From Lasiosphaeria ovina (taxonomy: Eukaryota > Ascomycota > Sordariomycetes > Sordariales > Lasiosphaeriaceae): 64,000 nucleotides of DNA. Position 1 is the first letter of the stretch. Each line of letters begins with the position of its first letter. Shown piece by piece: positions 1-10,625 of this stretch. Under the pieces are notes generated by a model. The model was not told the DNA's origin and searched no databases. It saw only the letters and a list, made by a program, of their open reading frames with translations. Location of the stretch: contig JAULSN010000012.1 of the NCBI GenBank assembly GCA_033439765.1, positions 620,001 through 684,000 on the forward strand. Reading direction: 5' to 3'. The position numbers were made by a program, and so were the translations under genes.

Positions 1-809
1 GTTGTTCGTCAGTGGCGCGGGGGGTGCGAGTGGCGGTTGTGCTGTGGACGAGGAGGATAGGAGAGGCGGAGGGGGCGGGAATGGGGATGGGGACGAGGTT
101 GGGGGGATTTCTTGCGCTGGGCTGGTTCGTAGGATACGGTAGGTGCTGGAGCTGGAGCTCGTGGGGAGGTATAGTGGTGGGCTAGGCGTGGCGACAGCGT
201 TCGTGTTCGTGGTCTGAGCCGGGGGAGGGGGTGGGCTCGGGATCGGGATGCTGAAAGAGCTAGTGCTCGCGGGATTCAGTGGACCTGAAACGGGAACGCT
301 GTCTGTGGCCGTGGTTGAGATTGGCACCAGACCCGGCGCCTGGTTTGCGGCCTGTGAAGGTTCGGCATGGTAAAACGCTGGCAGTGCGGAGCTGGGGCTT
401 GCGGGCGAGTCGACAACGGTCCAGACTGGATCGGCACGGTGCTCGTTAGCGGTGTCAAGTGAGAGGGCGAGATGTGGTCGGCAACGGACCTGTTGCGACG
501 GCACTGGTTACCGTAGAGCCCGCCGAGTCTGTCCATGGCAGCAGGGTGATCGTTTGGGTGGTCCATGTTTGGGTGGTCCACGTTTGGACGGGGATACCAC
601 TGATGCTGTCCGGTGGGTGGGTATTCAAATCGTCTCGTCTGGCTAATTTGGCCAACACGGTCAACACAGGCGGAAGGAGAGTTGTTGTTATCACTTCACT
701 TACCGACAGGGTCCCGACCATGGTGGCGATGATGGCGATGGCGAGGCAGTGCAGAGCCAAAAGACAACTGCACGGCAGCGAGAACAGCGAGAAGGAAGCT
801 GAAGAGCAT
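1..809 (-). CDS. Secreted Ser/Thr/Pro-rich protein, 3' part cut off by the window edge
   Basis: Reads leftward from an ATG at 809 and is still open at base 1, so the C-terminus is missing. Exons: 809-704, 642-490, 425-1. Both introns (643-703, 426-489) are GT..AG with compatible phases, and the second has a CTAAC branch site about 17 nt before its AG. The first ~20 residues are a clear hydrophobic signal peptide, followed by a His/Arg-rich stretch that could be a processing site. The rest (at least 207 residues) is rich in Thr, Ser and Pro with a short repeat (TWTTQTWTTQT) and no recognisable enzyme domain. This composition suits a heavily O-glycosylated cell-wall or extracellular protein. 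Function unknown; the splice model is inferred from sequence only. Confidence 0.55.
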
Positions 810-1345
810 CTCGACTGGTAGCTGGCTCGGGCGTGTTTAATACAGGTTCTGGTTGGCAGTGGGGAAAAGGAAAGATAGTTTGAGTAGGTTCTCGAGGCCG
901 GGGAATAGGACGCTGAAGAAGAAGGGAGAAGAGAGTCAAGCAAGAAACGCATTACGGATTTATAAACACGAGATCGGGCGCTCGGCAGCTCCCGGCCGAG
1001 GGGCGATTCATGGTGGGAGTCTCCGAGTCATAACATCGACATCGAGGGCATCATACATGAGATGACACTGGGTGTGCTTTGCTGGATGACGAGACATAGC
1101 CAAACACGGGGTCCGTTCGAGACAACTGCCGACTCCCGAGTGCTCGACGGTACGTCTAACGTGTCCAGGCAAACACGTTCATCTAAAGACTGACGCCGCA
1201 TTGGAGCAATCAGAGTGGGACTGGAATTGGAAATTCTCTTGCTTCTCAAACTAAACTAAGTATACCGTCTCATATCCAAAGAACGAACCAAGGTAAAAAA
1301 AACCGCATTGTCCCACCAACCCCCACACAAACCGTTTCCGCCACC
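810..1345. other. Intergenic spacer between two leftward genes
   Basis: It holds the upstream region of the secreted protein at 1-809 and the 3' flank of the membrane protein that ends at 1346. Short ORFs here have no recognisable content. Nothing else supported. Confidence 0.5.
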
Positions 1346-3055
1346 CTAGGCCCGCGCCTCGGCCTTCTCCTGACCACGTGCGTGCTTTCCGTGGCTCGCA
1401 ACATGCCTACTGCGACGCCTACTTTGGAACGCAGCGACTGCAGCGCCGAGCACGCTCAGCAGCGTCAGCACCAGCGCGTACAGCCCGACGAGAAACGCCA
1501 GGATCTCGGCCGTCTCGTGCAGGGGCGGGCGCGCAAAGTCGAGGGGCACGTTGTTGAAGGGGCCCTGGCGGTGCGTGGTCAGCTCGGCTGTGGCGACGGT
1601 GACGGCGAGCAGCACGGCCAGCAGCAGGGCCCAGGGGATGTTCCACACGCTGAAGCGCAGCGGTGGTGTTGCTGTCGTGCGGCTGCTGCTGCCGCGGTAC
1701 CGGTGGTGCGCGCTGCGGCCCTCAGCCTGGTGCAGGCACGTCAGCACCTCCTGCGCGTGCTGCCCGCGCGCCCGGTGCGGGTGATAGCCCGCCGAGCCGT
1801 GTACGTTTTCTTGTCCACCGCCGCCGCCCGCCTCGAGGGACTTGTCACCCCTACCGCCGCGCCGCCGCGTGACAAGACCGACGCCACGCGGGCCGACCAG
1901 GGCGACGGCGAGGATGAACAGGGCCACGGCGGTGGTGACGACGGCGACGAGCACGACGCCGACGGTCCAGACCTTGAGGAAGGTAGCAAAACCAGCATCG
2001 GCAAAGGGCTTCTTGGGTGCTAGGACGAAGTAGACGGTGGGCACGTCGTCGCACTGGCCGCCGCCCTTGCTACCGTTGTGCAGCAGCGGCCAGTTGAGCG
2101 CGGCGGTGCCGAACATGTAGGCGGACCACACGAGCAGGCCGACGGCGGCGGTGAGCTGGTCCTTGTAGCTGGCGGCGAGCAGGAAGTGGCGCAGGGCGCG
2201 CGCCGGCCGCCGCGCGCCGCGCGTGATGCGCAACTCATCGGCCGCCAGCTGCGCCACCTCGTGCTCGGCCGCGCGCGCCGAGCCCACCGTGCGCCCCGAG
2301 TGCACCAGCGCCGCCACGTACAGGTCGCGCAGCTTGTCCAGGTCGCCTCGCGTCGGCGCCGCTGCCATCTCGTCGATCAGGTCCGCGTTGTACACGGTCG
2401 TCACGGCGCCGGGGTGGTCGTGCTCCTCGTCTCCCTCGCCGCCCGCCTGCGGCACCTCGATCTGCTCGTGCCAGTGCGACACGTAGTGGTGCACCGCCTG
2501 GCTGAGAGCGGCGTGCGCGTCGTCGTGCTCGGCGCCGGCGTCGTCGGCGGCCGCGTGCAGCGCGAACGCCTTCAGCACGTCGGCGTAGGCGCGCGCGCGG
2601 GCTACGTCGAGGTCGGTGACGGCGGTGTCGCGGTGGCGCTGCAGGCGGGCGCGCAGCTCGGCGTCCGACGTTGTTTTCTGGACGGCACCGTCAACGACGA
2701 GGGCCGGGCGCAGCAGCACGGTGAAGACGAAGTAGACGGGGTACCACAGGACCAGCTCGATGAGGACGGCGTAGTCGATGACGATGAGGTTGAAGTCGGC
2801 GACGTTGAGGAACATGGACAGGAACAGGGCCAGGGCCAGGACGCCCCAGGCGCCGTGCCAGAAGCGGAACTGCTTGTCTACGCCGAACAGCACGCCGACG
2901 ATGGCCGCCGCGTACAGCAGGTAGAAGCCCGCGCGCACGCCCGTGCCGATCAGCATCTGGTCGCCGAAGATGTGGCACGGCATGTACGATGTCACGGCGC
3001 TCACCTCGCCGGTCCCGACGAAGCCCGTGTCGGTGATGCCCACGAAGTAGCCCAT
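1346..3055 (-). CDS. Polytopic membrane protein of unknown function
   Basis: Intronless frame of 569 codons from the ATG at 3055. The frame stays open 69 codons further upstream, but that part is compositionally different, and the ATG opening MGYFVGITDTGF starts the conserved-looking portion. About seven hydrophobic segments are visible: three within residues ~40-130, one near the middle, one long pair-like segment around two thirds of the length, and two near the C-terminus. Between the third and fourth segments is a long charged, Ala/Asp/His-rich cytosolic loop. No transporter or receptor signature was recognised. Exons are very GC-rich, which produces long antisense frames. Probably a fungal-specific plasma or endomembrane protein; function not assigned. 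Confidence 0.7.
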   Translation of the reverse strand: MGYFVGITDTGFVGTGEVSAVTSYMPCHIFGDQMLIGTGVRAGFYLLYAAAIVGVLFGVDKQFRFWHGAWGVLALALFLSMFLNVADFNLIVIDYAVLIELVLWYPVYFVFTVLLRPALVVDGAVQKTTSDAELRARLQRHRDTAVTDLDVARARAYADVLKAFALHAAADDAGAEHDDAHAALSQAVHHYVSHWHEQIEVPQAGGEGDEEHDHPGAVTTVYNADLIDEMAAAPTRGDLDKLRDLYVAALVHSGRTVGSARAAEHEVAQLAADELRITRGARRPARALRHFLLAASYKDQLTAAVGLLVWSAYMFGTAALNWPLLHNGSKGGGQCDDVPTVYFVLAPKKPFADAGFATFLKVWTVGVVLVAVVTTAVALFILAVALVGPRGVGLVTRRRGGRGDKSLEAGGGGGQENVHGSAGYHPHRARGQHAQEVLTCLHQAEGRSAHHRYRGSSSRTTATPPLRFSVWNIPWALLLAVLLAVTVATAELTTHRQGPFNNVPLDFARPPLHETAEILAFLVGLYALVLTLLSVLGAAVAAFQSRRRSRHVASHGKHARGQEKAEARA

Positions 3056-3913
3056 GGCGGTGGACTCTGGTTCTTTGGTGCTTTGGCTGGAAAACGTGTG
3101 CTCTCCTGTTTGGGGTCTGTCGATGGAGACGGTGTAGTATAGCCAAGGCAGCCAAGATAGAGGGGGGACGGTGAAGGTCAATGGCGGGACAGCTTCTTGG
3201 ATGCCGGTACGCCACACGGGGAGAGGAGAAAGACCAGACTGACAGCAAGTCGCAGGCATCAATTAGTGGTCGCCCGACGCGGTTGGAGGAAAAGGCAAGC
3301 GCGTGACGACATTGCTGCTTCTGGCCCCGGGCATGGATGGATGGATGGATGGATGGATGGATGGGTGTGGCGTGCACCGACGAAGCTGGAGACAGGACGT
3401 GTCTGCAGAGACTGCTGTGACTGCTGCAGCGGCACCGGCAGTCGCCCCGTGATTGACAGCCAGGTCGGGCCACGACAGGCTGCAACCCGTCGACTTATTG
3501 TCGTGCCCAACCTCTTGCAGTCTCGTCCTGCAGCCCTGATCTGCGTCATCGGACAACTCACCGCTCGCCCTGCAGGCCGCTGTGCTGTCAATGGCTGGCG
3601 GCCGGCAGCCCAACACGGCCCAATTGGCTCGATTCCAGGGGCGGGGCGCCGTCCGGGGCTCGCCTCGGCCCACTCACAAGCCGCCACGGCCGGCCGCCAA
3701 CGACAAGCTCCATGCACCCTGATCCCGAGTCAGGCACATGGCATGGCACGCATGGCATGGCGTTCCCAGCTCGGCTCCCAAGGATGAGGCACACAAGGGG
3801 AGCATAAGGGACGCGCTCTCCTCTCTCCCGACCCGGCGGGTGCGCGGCGGACGGGTTCCGCGTATTATCTCAGAAGCTTGATTCCACCCCATCGAGACTC
3901 GAATCGCGCAAAC
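3056..3913. other. Divergent intergenic region with ATGG microsatellite
   Basis: Shared upstream region of the membrane protein (leftward) and the Cys-rich surface protein (rightward). It contains eight perfect ATGG units at 3333-3364. No gene supported. Confidence 0.5.
3333..3364. repeat. (ATGG)8 microsatellite
   Basis: Eight uninterrupted tetranucleotide units between two divergent genes. Likely length-polymorphic; no function implied. Confidence 0.95.
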
Positions 3914-4973
3914 ATGGCTCTGCGCACGCTGCTGGTTCTGGCCGCACTGCAATTGGGGGCGCTGTGTTCAGAGCAAAGCCGCGAGTTCTTCAGATGGGAC
4001 ACTCCCGGCTCTCGCGCCGACGACCTCGTGTACCGCCGCCAGACAGCACCGCCGGGCTACCACCCCGAGTTTGGCTCCTGCGGCAGCGGCACCACGTGCG
4101 AGAACGCGTGCGGCGCGAACTGGCTGTCGTGCAATGCCTCGACCACGCTATCTCTGTTCTGCTACAACCAGGCCGACCTCGGCCAGACTTGCTGCGAAAA
4201 TGGGTCTGGACGTGAGTGAATCGCCCTGCAGCTGTCTAAAACGGTTCTCGGGCGTAATTACTAATATAAATGATTATCCGTAGGCGCGTGTGAGCGTGGC
4301 TACTACTGCGCATGGCAGGAGTTTGGCAGCCGGGTCTGGTGCTGCAAGGATGTAAGCGCTCCATGCACGAGTTTTGTCCCATGGACCATATCTAACCCAC
4401 CAAAAGGGGCAAAGCCTGGAGGAGTGCGGCCTGAGCGCCTCGACAACCGTGTCGGGACTCGTAACGACGACATCCACCACCGTCACCATCACGGCGCAGA
4501 CTGACACGACCACCACGCGCACCAACACCAACACCAACACCGACACGGAGACAACAAATCCCGGCCCCTCCTCGGGGACAGAGTCTAACGGCCAATGCCC
4601 GACCGTCTCCGTCGTCACCGTCACCACCACCGTGACAGCGACCCCGTCGCCCAGCGGAACCGGGTCCTCACATTCACAAGGCCACACCGTGACCGTGTTT
4701 TCCACCGTTAGCATAACCGTCACGGCGCCCAGCTGCTCGTCGTCAGGCACAGAATCGACATCGAATCCTCCGCCAGCAACCACAAGCACCACAGCCGTGC
4801 CTCCGACGTCGCCGCCAGTGATCACCTCGAAACCAACGCACCCTGCTGGGCCGACTAACTCGTCGACGAACCCGACTACCACTGCCACGATCGTGACTGC
4901 GGGGGCGGGGCGGCTGGCCGCGGGGATACCGACGGCGTTGCTGTGTCTGTTGGGGGCGTTGCTTTGGATTTGA
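3914..4973 (+). CDS. Cys-rich, Thr-rich GPI-type cell-surface protein
   Basis: Exons 3914-4211, 4284-4351 and 4407-4973 join in frame to 310 residues. Residues 1-~20 are a signal peptide. Residues ~50-130 form a compact Cys-rich module with about ten cysteines, including paired CC. From ~135 to ~285 the chain is almost all Thr/Ser/Pro/Val, as expected for an O-glycosylated stalk. The last ~20 residues are hydrophobic after a small-residue stretch, typical of a GPI-attachment signal. The intron boundaries interrupt the Cys module but preserve it when joined. This architecture is common among fungal GPI-anchored wall proteins; the Cys module was not matched to a named family. Likely displayed at the wall or membrane; ligand unknown. 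Confidence 0.75.
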
Positions 4974-5520
4974 TCTGATTTGATTTGATTTTGGCGTTTG
5001 CTGTGTGTTGCTTATATTGTATATATTTTCGAAAAGAATTAAACTCGGGTTTAATTACTTAGATAATTATGCGAAGAGCTCGATGCGAATAAACAACTAA
5101 TTATATTTTGACATTGTCAGTGTGGGAATACTACTAGCATGCAGAAAAAAGAAGATTTGGCGGTCTGGGATGGACCGAAAAAACATGATGCGTGAAATTT
5201 CGTAGGATGACTTTTATTCTTTGGCCCAAGCAACCTATGAAATTCACTCGGCTCGGAACTTCGAAGCTGTTTTGAACCTCTTTCGGCGAAGATTTAGCGC
5301 CCCGCCCCGTGCCCCACATCGAGCGAGCACCTAGGGCCCTGTCGTCACCGCACTGCTTGGCGCAAGCACGCTAAAATTGCCTTCACCAGCACCTCGACGA
5401 CCTCCACAGCACCTCGACGACCTCCACAGCACATCATGTCGAAGGGAGCCTGTTCAAAAGTTCAACCGAACCAACCAAGCATTCCATCAATTGTATGCAG
5501 CAACTCTGCTGTGACGCAGA
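4974..5520. other. Intergenic spacer, AT-rich, with a short duplicated motif
   Basis: 3' flank of the surface protein and promoter of the antiporter. A 20-nt unit (agcacctcgacgacctccac) occurs twice in tandem near 5390-5430. No gene supported. Confidence 0.5.
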
Positions 5521-7272
5521 ATGCCCGCCGACGGCGCCTTCTTGGCGTACCATGAGCCGGGCGGTGAGTCGACCCCCCGTTTTCCCCTTTTAGGTGTCCT
5601 GCCCGACTACCTAGCAGCTGACCACACGCGCACGCGCACAGTCGTCAGCATCTTGACGCTCATCTCCTTCTTCGTCTTCCTGGCCGTGGCGGAGTGGGTC
5701 GCTGAGAGGGTCCTCGGCGCCGGCCTGCTTGGGCACATGGTCGCGGGCCTCGTCTACGGCGCGCCCATTGCCAACATCCTCGCGCCCGAGTGGCAGGACG
5801 CGTTCCTGGCCCTGGGATACCTGGGCTTGATTCTTATCATCTTTGAAGGTGTGCACTACCTAGTCTTGGGCTACATGTTCTGTTCTGTCTGTTTGTTGCT
5901 GCTTGCTTACCTCTTGCCCCGTCAACACGCACGCAGGTGGCCTGACCATCCGGCTCGACCTGCTGGCCCAGAATCTCGTGCTCGCCGTGCTCGCCGCGCT
6001 GCTGGGCGTCTTGACTCCCATCGCGCTGTCGTTTGCACTGCTTTATGCTGGGTTCGGATATGGTGAGCTTCCCCGGGTCCCCGGGCTAAACAAGGACGGG
6101 CTGGATGGTTGCTAATAAAGGGGCCCTGTTAATTAGGCGCCATCGAGGCCTTCATCGTCGGCACGGCGCTATGCTCGACGTCGCTCGGGACCACATTTGT
6201 GGTGATCAACAACGCGTCCAAGGCCGTCGACTTCTCGCAGACGCGCATCGGCACCGTGCTGATCAGCGCCGCCGTCCTCGACGACGTGTGCGGCCTGGTC
6301 CTCGTCAGTGTCATCCAGCAGCTGCGCGGCCTCTCCGGTGGAGGCGCCTCCACAGCTCTGGGCTGGATCATCGGCCGCCCGATCCTCGCGAGCGGCCTGC
6401 TTGGCCTGCTTACGCCGCTCGCCGCCAAGTTCGTGCTAGGCCCCGCCTTCCGCCGCCTCGTCAAGGCCGGCGCGGTGCGCGAACGCTTCCAGCACGCCGC
6501 CAACATGGCCCTCATGGTGCTGCTCCTCAGCGCGTTCCTCGCCGTCGCCGCCTACGCCGGCGCGTCCGTGCTGCTGGGCGCCTTCCTGGCCGGCACCGTC
6601 GTCAGCAGCCTCCCTGGAAGGCCCGTGGACGCCCGGCTTCATGGCAGCGACGCGGCGCTGGCTGCGCGGCCGGCCTTTGCCGACACGTTTGGCAAGTACA
6701 TCGGCGACGTGCAGAGATACGTCCTGCAGCCGCTGTTCTTTGCGAGCATCGGCTTCGCCATCCCGTTTCTGGAGCTGTGGACCGGCGAGGCTGTGTGGAA
6801 GGGCGTCGTGTTTGCCGTGCTGATGGTGTGCGGCAAGCTCGTCGTCGGCCTGTGCGTGCCGCTGTGGGACCTCGCCGCCGTGAGGCAGTCCCCGACGGGC
6901 TCCGCCGAGAAATCGGCCGGCGCCCACCGCCGGCGCGTGCTGGCTGCGAGCTGGACGCCCGGCGCGCTGCTGGGCACGGCCATGGTGGCGCGCGGCGAGA
7001 TCGGCCTGCTCATCATCCAGATCGGGCTCAACGACACGCCGTTCCTGTCGCGCTCGGCGTTTGTCGTTGGCGTGTGGGCCATCGTGCTGAATACTATTGT
7101 TGGGCCGGTCTCGATCGGCTTCCTCGTCAAGCGTGTTGGGTTGCGCGTGGCGGAGAATCCCCGCTGGGGAACGCAGGCCAGACGGCAACACAGTGTGGAA
7201 ATGCAGTCTGGCGGGGAGAGCCAAGGTGGAAGTGACCAGGCCAGAGGCTCAAGGGAGGAAATCCCTGGCTAG
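5521..7272 (+). CDS. Na+/H+ (or K+/H+) antiporter, CPA2/Kef-like
   Basis: Exons 5521-5563, 5594-5848, 5937-6062 and 6137-7272 give 519 residues; all three introns are phase 1 with good GT..AG ends. The protein is almost entirely transmembrane (about 12 helices) with a short hydrophilic tail rich in Gln/Ser/Gly. The helix containing VLDDVCGLVLVS carries the paired Asp (residues 190-191) that binds the cation in the Na_H_Exchanger superfamily (PF00999), and the GTALCSTS segment precedes it as in CPA2 members. It probably exchanges monovalent cations for protons at the plasma or a vacuolar membrane. Substrate preference cannot be read from the sequence. The first intron is only 30 nt in this model and deserves a transcript check; the protein could instead start downstream. 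Confidence 0.85.
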
Positions 7273-8132
7273 TCTTTGGTGTTTCTTGTTCGGAAATATT
7301 TGCAAATCTCCGGCTGGGCACCGCAGCATGTCCGCCTCGGCCGCCATCTCTCCGTCGGTCCTCGGCGCCAACGCATCCTCCTGACGCGGCCTCTGCCCAC
7401 GAACGGTTAGAAACCGGCCGACGTTGCCCTCGCCAAACTCGAGCCGGTATCCAACAGAGCATCCGTATTGTGCATTTCTCTCGGCGCACTGACGACCGGG
7501 ACGGACTGAGTCAAATTCGGCCTTTTTCCAGGCCAAAATGCCACTGCCGCATACAAAGTGTCGAGTCTGATATCGGCGCCTGTTGTGGGTTCGGTCTGTC
7601 TGAAAAGGACTGGGGCGCTCCGATAGCTTTTCCGAAAGCGATACATTCCTCGCGTGTGACACACTTACAGACTAATCAGGTCCTAGTTCTTGCAATGAAC
7701 TAGCTCTGTTCAATCCGGCAAACAATGTCCTCCGCCCCGCCGCAGGCCTAGGTTCCGGACGCCCTCGGAGGTTATCTCGGCCGACTTGGTGCTGCCTCCG
7801 CTAACATCCCGGAGCCGCACCAAACTCCGGCCAGCAAGCAGCCGGTAACACCGGCTTAGTAACTGAGGAGTCGAGGGCGGCGCAGTTGGCCACGTGACGG
7901 GTGCTGTTAGCGCTTTGTTGGTCTGACGGCCAGCACTGAGACACTATGTCCGTGAGACTGAGGGAGTTAGCGGAGTTAAGCGTCTCTTGAGATACCTGCC
8001 CCCTTGGAACGTGGAATATAATTAACTGTCCAAGCCCTTGATTTGAGACTCATGTTTTCACGCTTGCTGTGACCAATCCTCAGACTTTTTGCAAAATTCG
8101 CCTCAAGATCTCCAAGAGTCAACATCACAGCC
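7273..8132. other. Intergenic spacer
   Basis: 3' flank of the antiporter and promoter of the dehydrogenase. Only short unconvincing ORFs; nothing else seen. Confidence 0.5.
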
Positions 8133-9012
8133 ATGGCGTCCGACAAGACTGTTATTCTCATCACCGGTAAGCCTCTCCTTCTACGAGCTCCATCTACAGT
8201 CCCCTTCTGGGGACCCCGAGGGTATATTGTTAGAGCTAAAACTGCCCCCCCCCCCCACAGGCGCGAACAGTGGCATTGGACTCGAGACGGTCGTCGCGCT
8301 GGCCCAGGCGTCGGCCGACCTGCACATCCTGCTGGGCTCGCGCTCGCTCGAGAAGGGCCAGAAAGCGCTCGACGAGATCCGGTCCTCGCCAACCCTTCCC
8401 GGCGGCGAGCTCAAATCCGCCATCTCGGTGGTGCAGATCGACGTCACAGACCAAGCCTCGATCCTCGCGGCGCGGGACCACGTGGCGGCCACCTTTGCGC
8501 GGCTCGACGTGCTGGTCAACAACGCGGGCATCATCGTGATCAAGCCCGAATACGACACGCTGGCCGAGGCGCGCGAGACGTTCGAGACCAACGTGTTCGG
8601 GCCGCTGGCCGTGACGGAGGCCTTCGAGCCGCTGCTGCGCAAGTCCTCCAGTCCCCGCGTCGTGCACGTGTCGTCGGAGCAGGGTTCGGTGTCGCTGCGC
8701 CTCGACCCGGCCTACCCCTTTGTCAACGTCCGCGGCGACACGTACCGCATGAGCAAGGCCGCGCTCAACATGCTCGCCGCCTGCCACCGCCACAACTTCG
8801 CCGACTGGGGCTGCAAGGTCTGCGCGTTCAACCCGGGATTTTGCGTCACGAATCTCACGGGCCCGAGGGGCCGCGAGATGCGCATCAAGGGCGGTGCGCG
8901 CCCGGCGAGGGATGGTGGTCTTGCCCTGGCTGAGGTTGTGCTGGGGAAGCGGGATGAGGATGTCGAGAAGAGTGGCATTGTCGACCTTGATGGTGGTGTG
9001 AAGCCGTGGTAG
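8133..9012 (+). CDS. Short-chain dehydrogenase/reductase (SDR)
   Basis: Exons 8133-8166 and 8261-9012 join to 261 residues. The intron ends in a C-run and CACAG and falls inside the cofactor-binding loop; joined, it creates TGANSGIG, the classical SDR glycine motif for NAD(P). Other family marks follow: NNAG near residue 95, the catalytic Ser region (HVSSE, residues 149-150), and Tyr173/Lys177 in YRMSK. It is therefore a soluble NAD(P)H-dependent oxidoreductase of the classical SDR group. The substrate cannot be predicted; no cluster of related biosynthetic genes surrounds it. A longer upstream frame through the intron is not favoured because it lacks the glycine motif. Confidence 0.9.
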
Positions 9013-10625
9013 ATGGGGTTTCTACTCTGTGCTTACATCAAGGTTCAATTCAGACCTCGGCTATCGGGAGTCAGTTAGTCAATAAACTCATTGTTACACT
9101 TCAGCACAGATTGCCCTAGTGCATGTGTTTATGAAGTGTTACATGATGTGTACAATCTTTGGAACTCAATCTTGAGCATAATTAGATTTAGCTACATCGA
9201 TTCTATGTACGTATTACGGATACCATGCAAATGTTGCCCACGGCCATGTTCGGATTAGCCTCGACGACCCACGATGATCGAACGTCCAAATTGATGTCCT
9301 CGGCGACCCGGTTCCAGAGTTCCTTCCGGATCAACCCTGCGGACCAGGTCACAAGTCGCCAGCGGGTGACAGTTACGGAGTCGCACCGCATGCTATCTCC
9401 CCATTCTGAACCATGGGGCTCAGCCGTCGAAGTCGAAATTAGAAGCTACAGCCACCGAAGCCAAGACATGCAGGACAGAGGGCGCCTGGGCGCGCCACCA
9501 TAAATAGCATCCAGAGCTAGCTAGACCCGTGGGACGCGGAGCTTGGCGGTGCTGGAATCCCTTCGGAGGTAGACGGGCCTTGGTTGATCGCCACCTGACT
9601 CGAAAGGCAAGCGGGCAAGCCAAGGCCTGTCGGTGACGCCGCTGGGCCCAAAAGGGACGTGTAAAAAAGGAAATGCAAAAGTCCAAGGCCGGGCCAAGGC
9701 AGTGCAGATATAAAAGCTGCAAGTGCGAGTCTTGGCCGGGCCAGAGCGGAGAAAAGGCGGCGATGCAGCAGGCAATCAATTAAAGGACGGCGGACGGGCC
9801 AAGACAGTGCCGCTTCCGCTGGTGTGGGTTTGCCGAGACTTTTTTGTCTCCGTAAGGTAGGCATGGCTGGCGGCTGAAAGGGAGGGAGAATTAGGTCCAA
9901 AGACGGACGGGACGAAAGGGGTATCCACTAGACCTCTCTCGTCCATGCGTCGTTGCACCGGCCCCAGCGGAAAGAATGGGGGAAGGGATGTGGGTTGCTT
10001 GCGGGGGCCAACTCCCGAGGGCAGGGCGATATTAATTGCGCCAAGGCAAATATATAGAGAAGTGAGCAAAAGCAGAATGGAAACATGGTGGACAATGCTC
10101 CCCTTTCCGCATTCTGTGGCCGGTCGTTGCCCCTTCGTGCTGCTGCTTTTACTCCTGCAGCCCTCCTCCCCCTTCCGAGAGGCTCTGGGTCGGGGCAAAT
10201 CCCCACATTGTTCATTGCAGTGCATGTGTGGCCTAGTATGCACATTAAGGATTGGGCACGTTGCTTGCTGTACTCATCCAGGCCGGGCATATGACAGGGT
10301 CTGTGTGTGTGTGTTTGTGTGCATACCTGTCCCTTCGGCGAGAGCTGCCGGCATTGCGACGGTAGTGGGCAACTGCGCGCTTGGCATCATAACGGCCGTC
10401 TGCTACACCACCCTTATATCCAACATATATCTAGCAGATATTTTTTTTGGTCTTCTTTGTCGTCCGCCCATCTGTACTTGTGACTCGTGAGGACCTTCTC
10501 TTATCTCTTTCGCATTGCAACCGAGGATGTGACTGGACAAACAGGGGGGCCCGTCTTTAATTACCCTATCGCCGTTTCCTTTTTCTGTTATTGTTCGAGC
10601 CCCCTGGCTCAGGAAGAGCGAGGCA
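9013..10625. other. Long intergenic region without a supported gene
   Basis: About 1.6 kb between the SDR and the S53 peptidase. It has short ORFs on both strands with no domain content, a TATAAAA-like site near 9711, and a GT-rich run near 10300. It may hold a long promoter or 5' UTR of the peptidase. Confidence 0.45.

Noticed and set aside
2078..3142. 354-codon plus-strand frame rich in Arg/Gly/Val
   Set aside because: Antisense to the membrane protein and of low-complexity composition.
6105..7235. 376-codon Arg-rich plus-strand frame
   Set aside because: Shadow of the antiporter's fourth exon.
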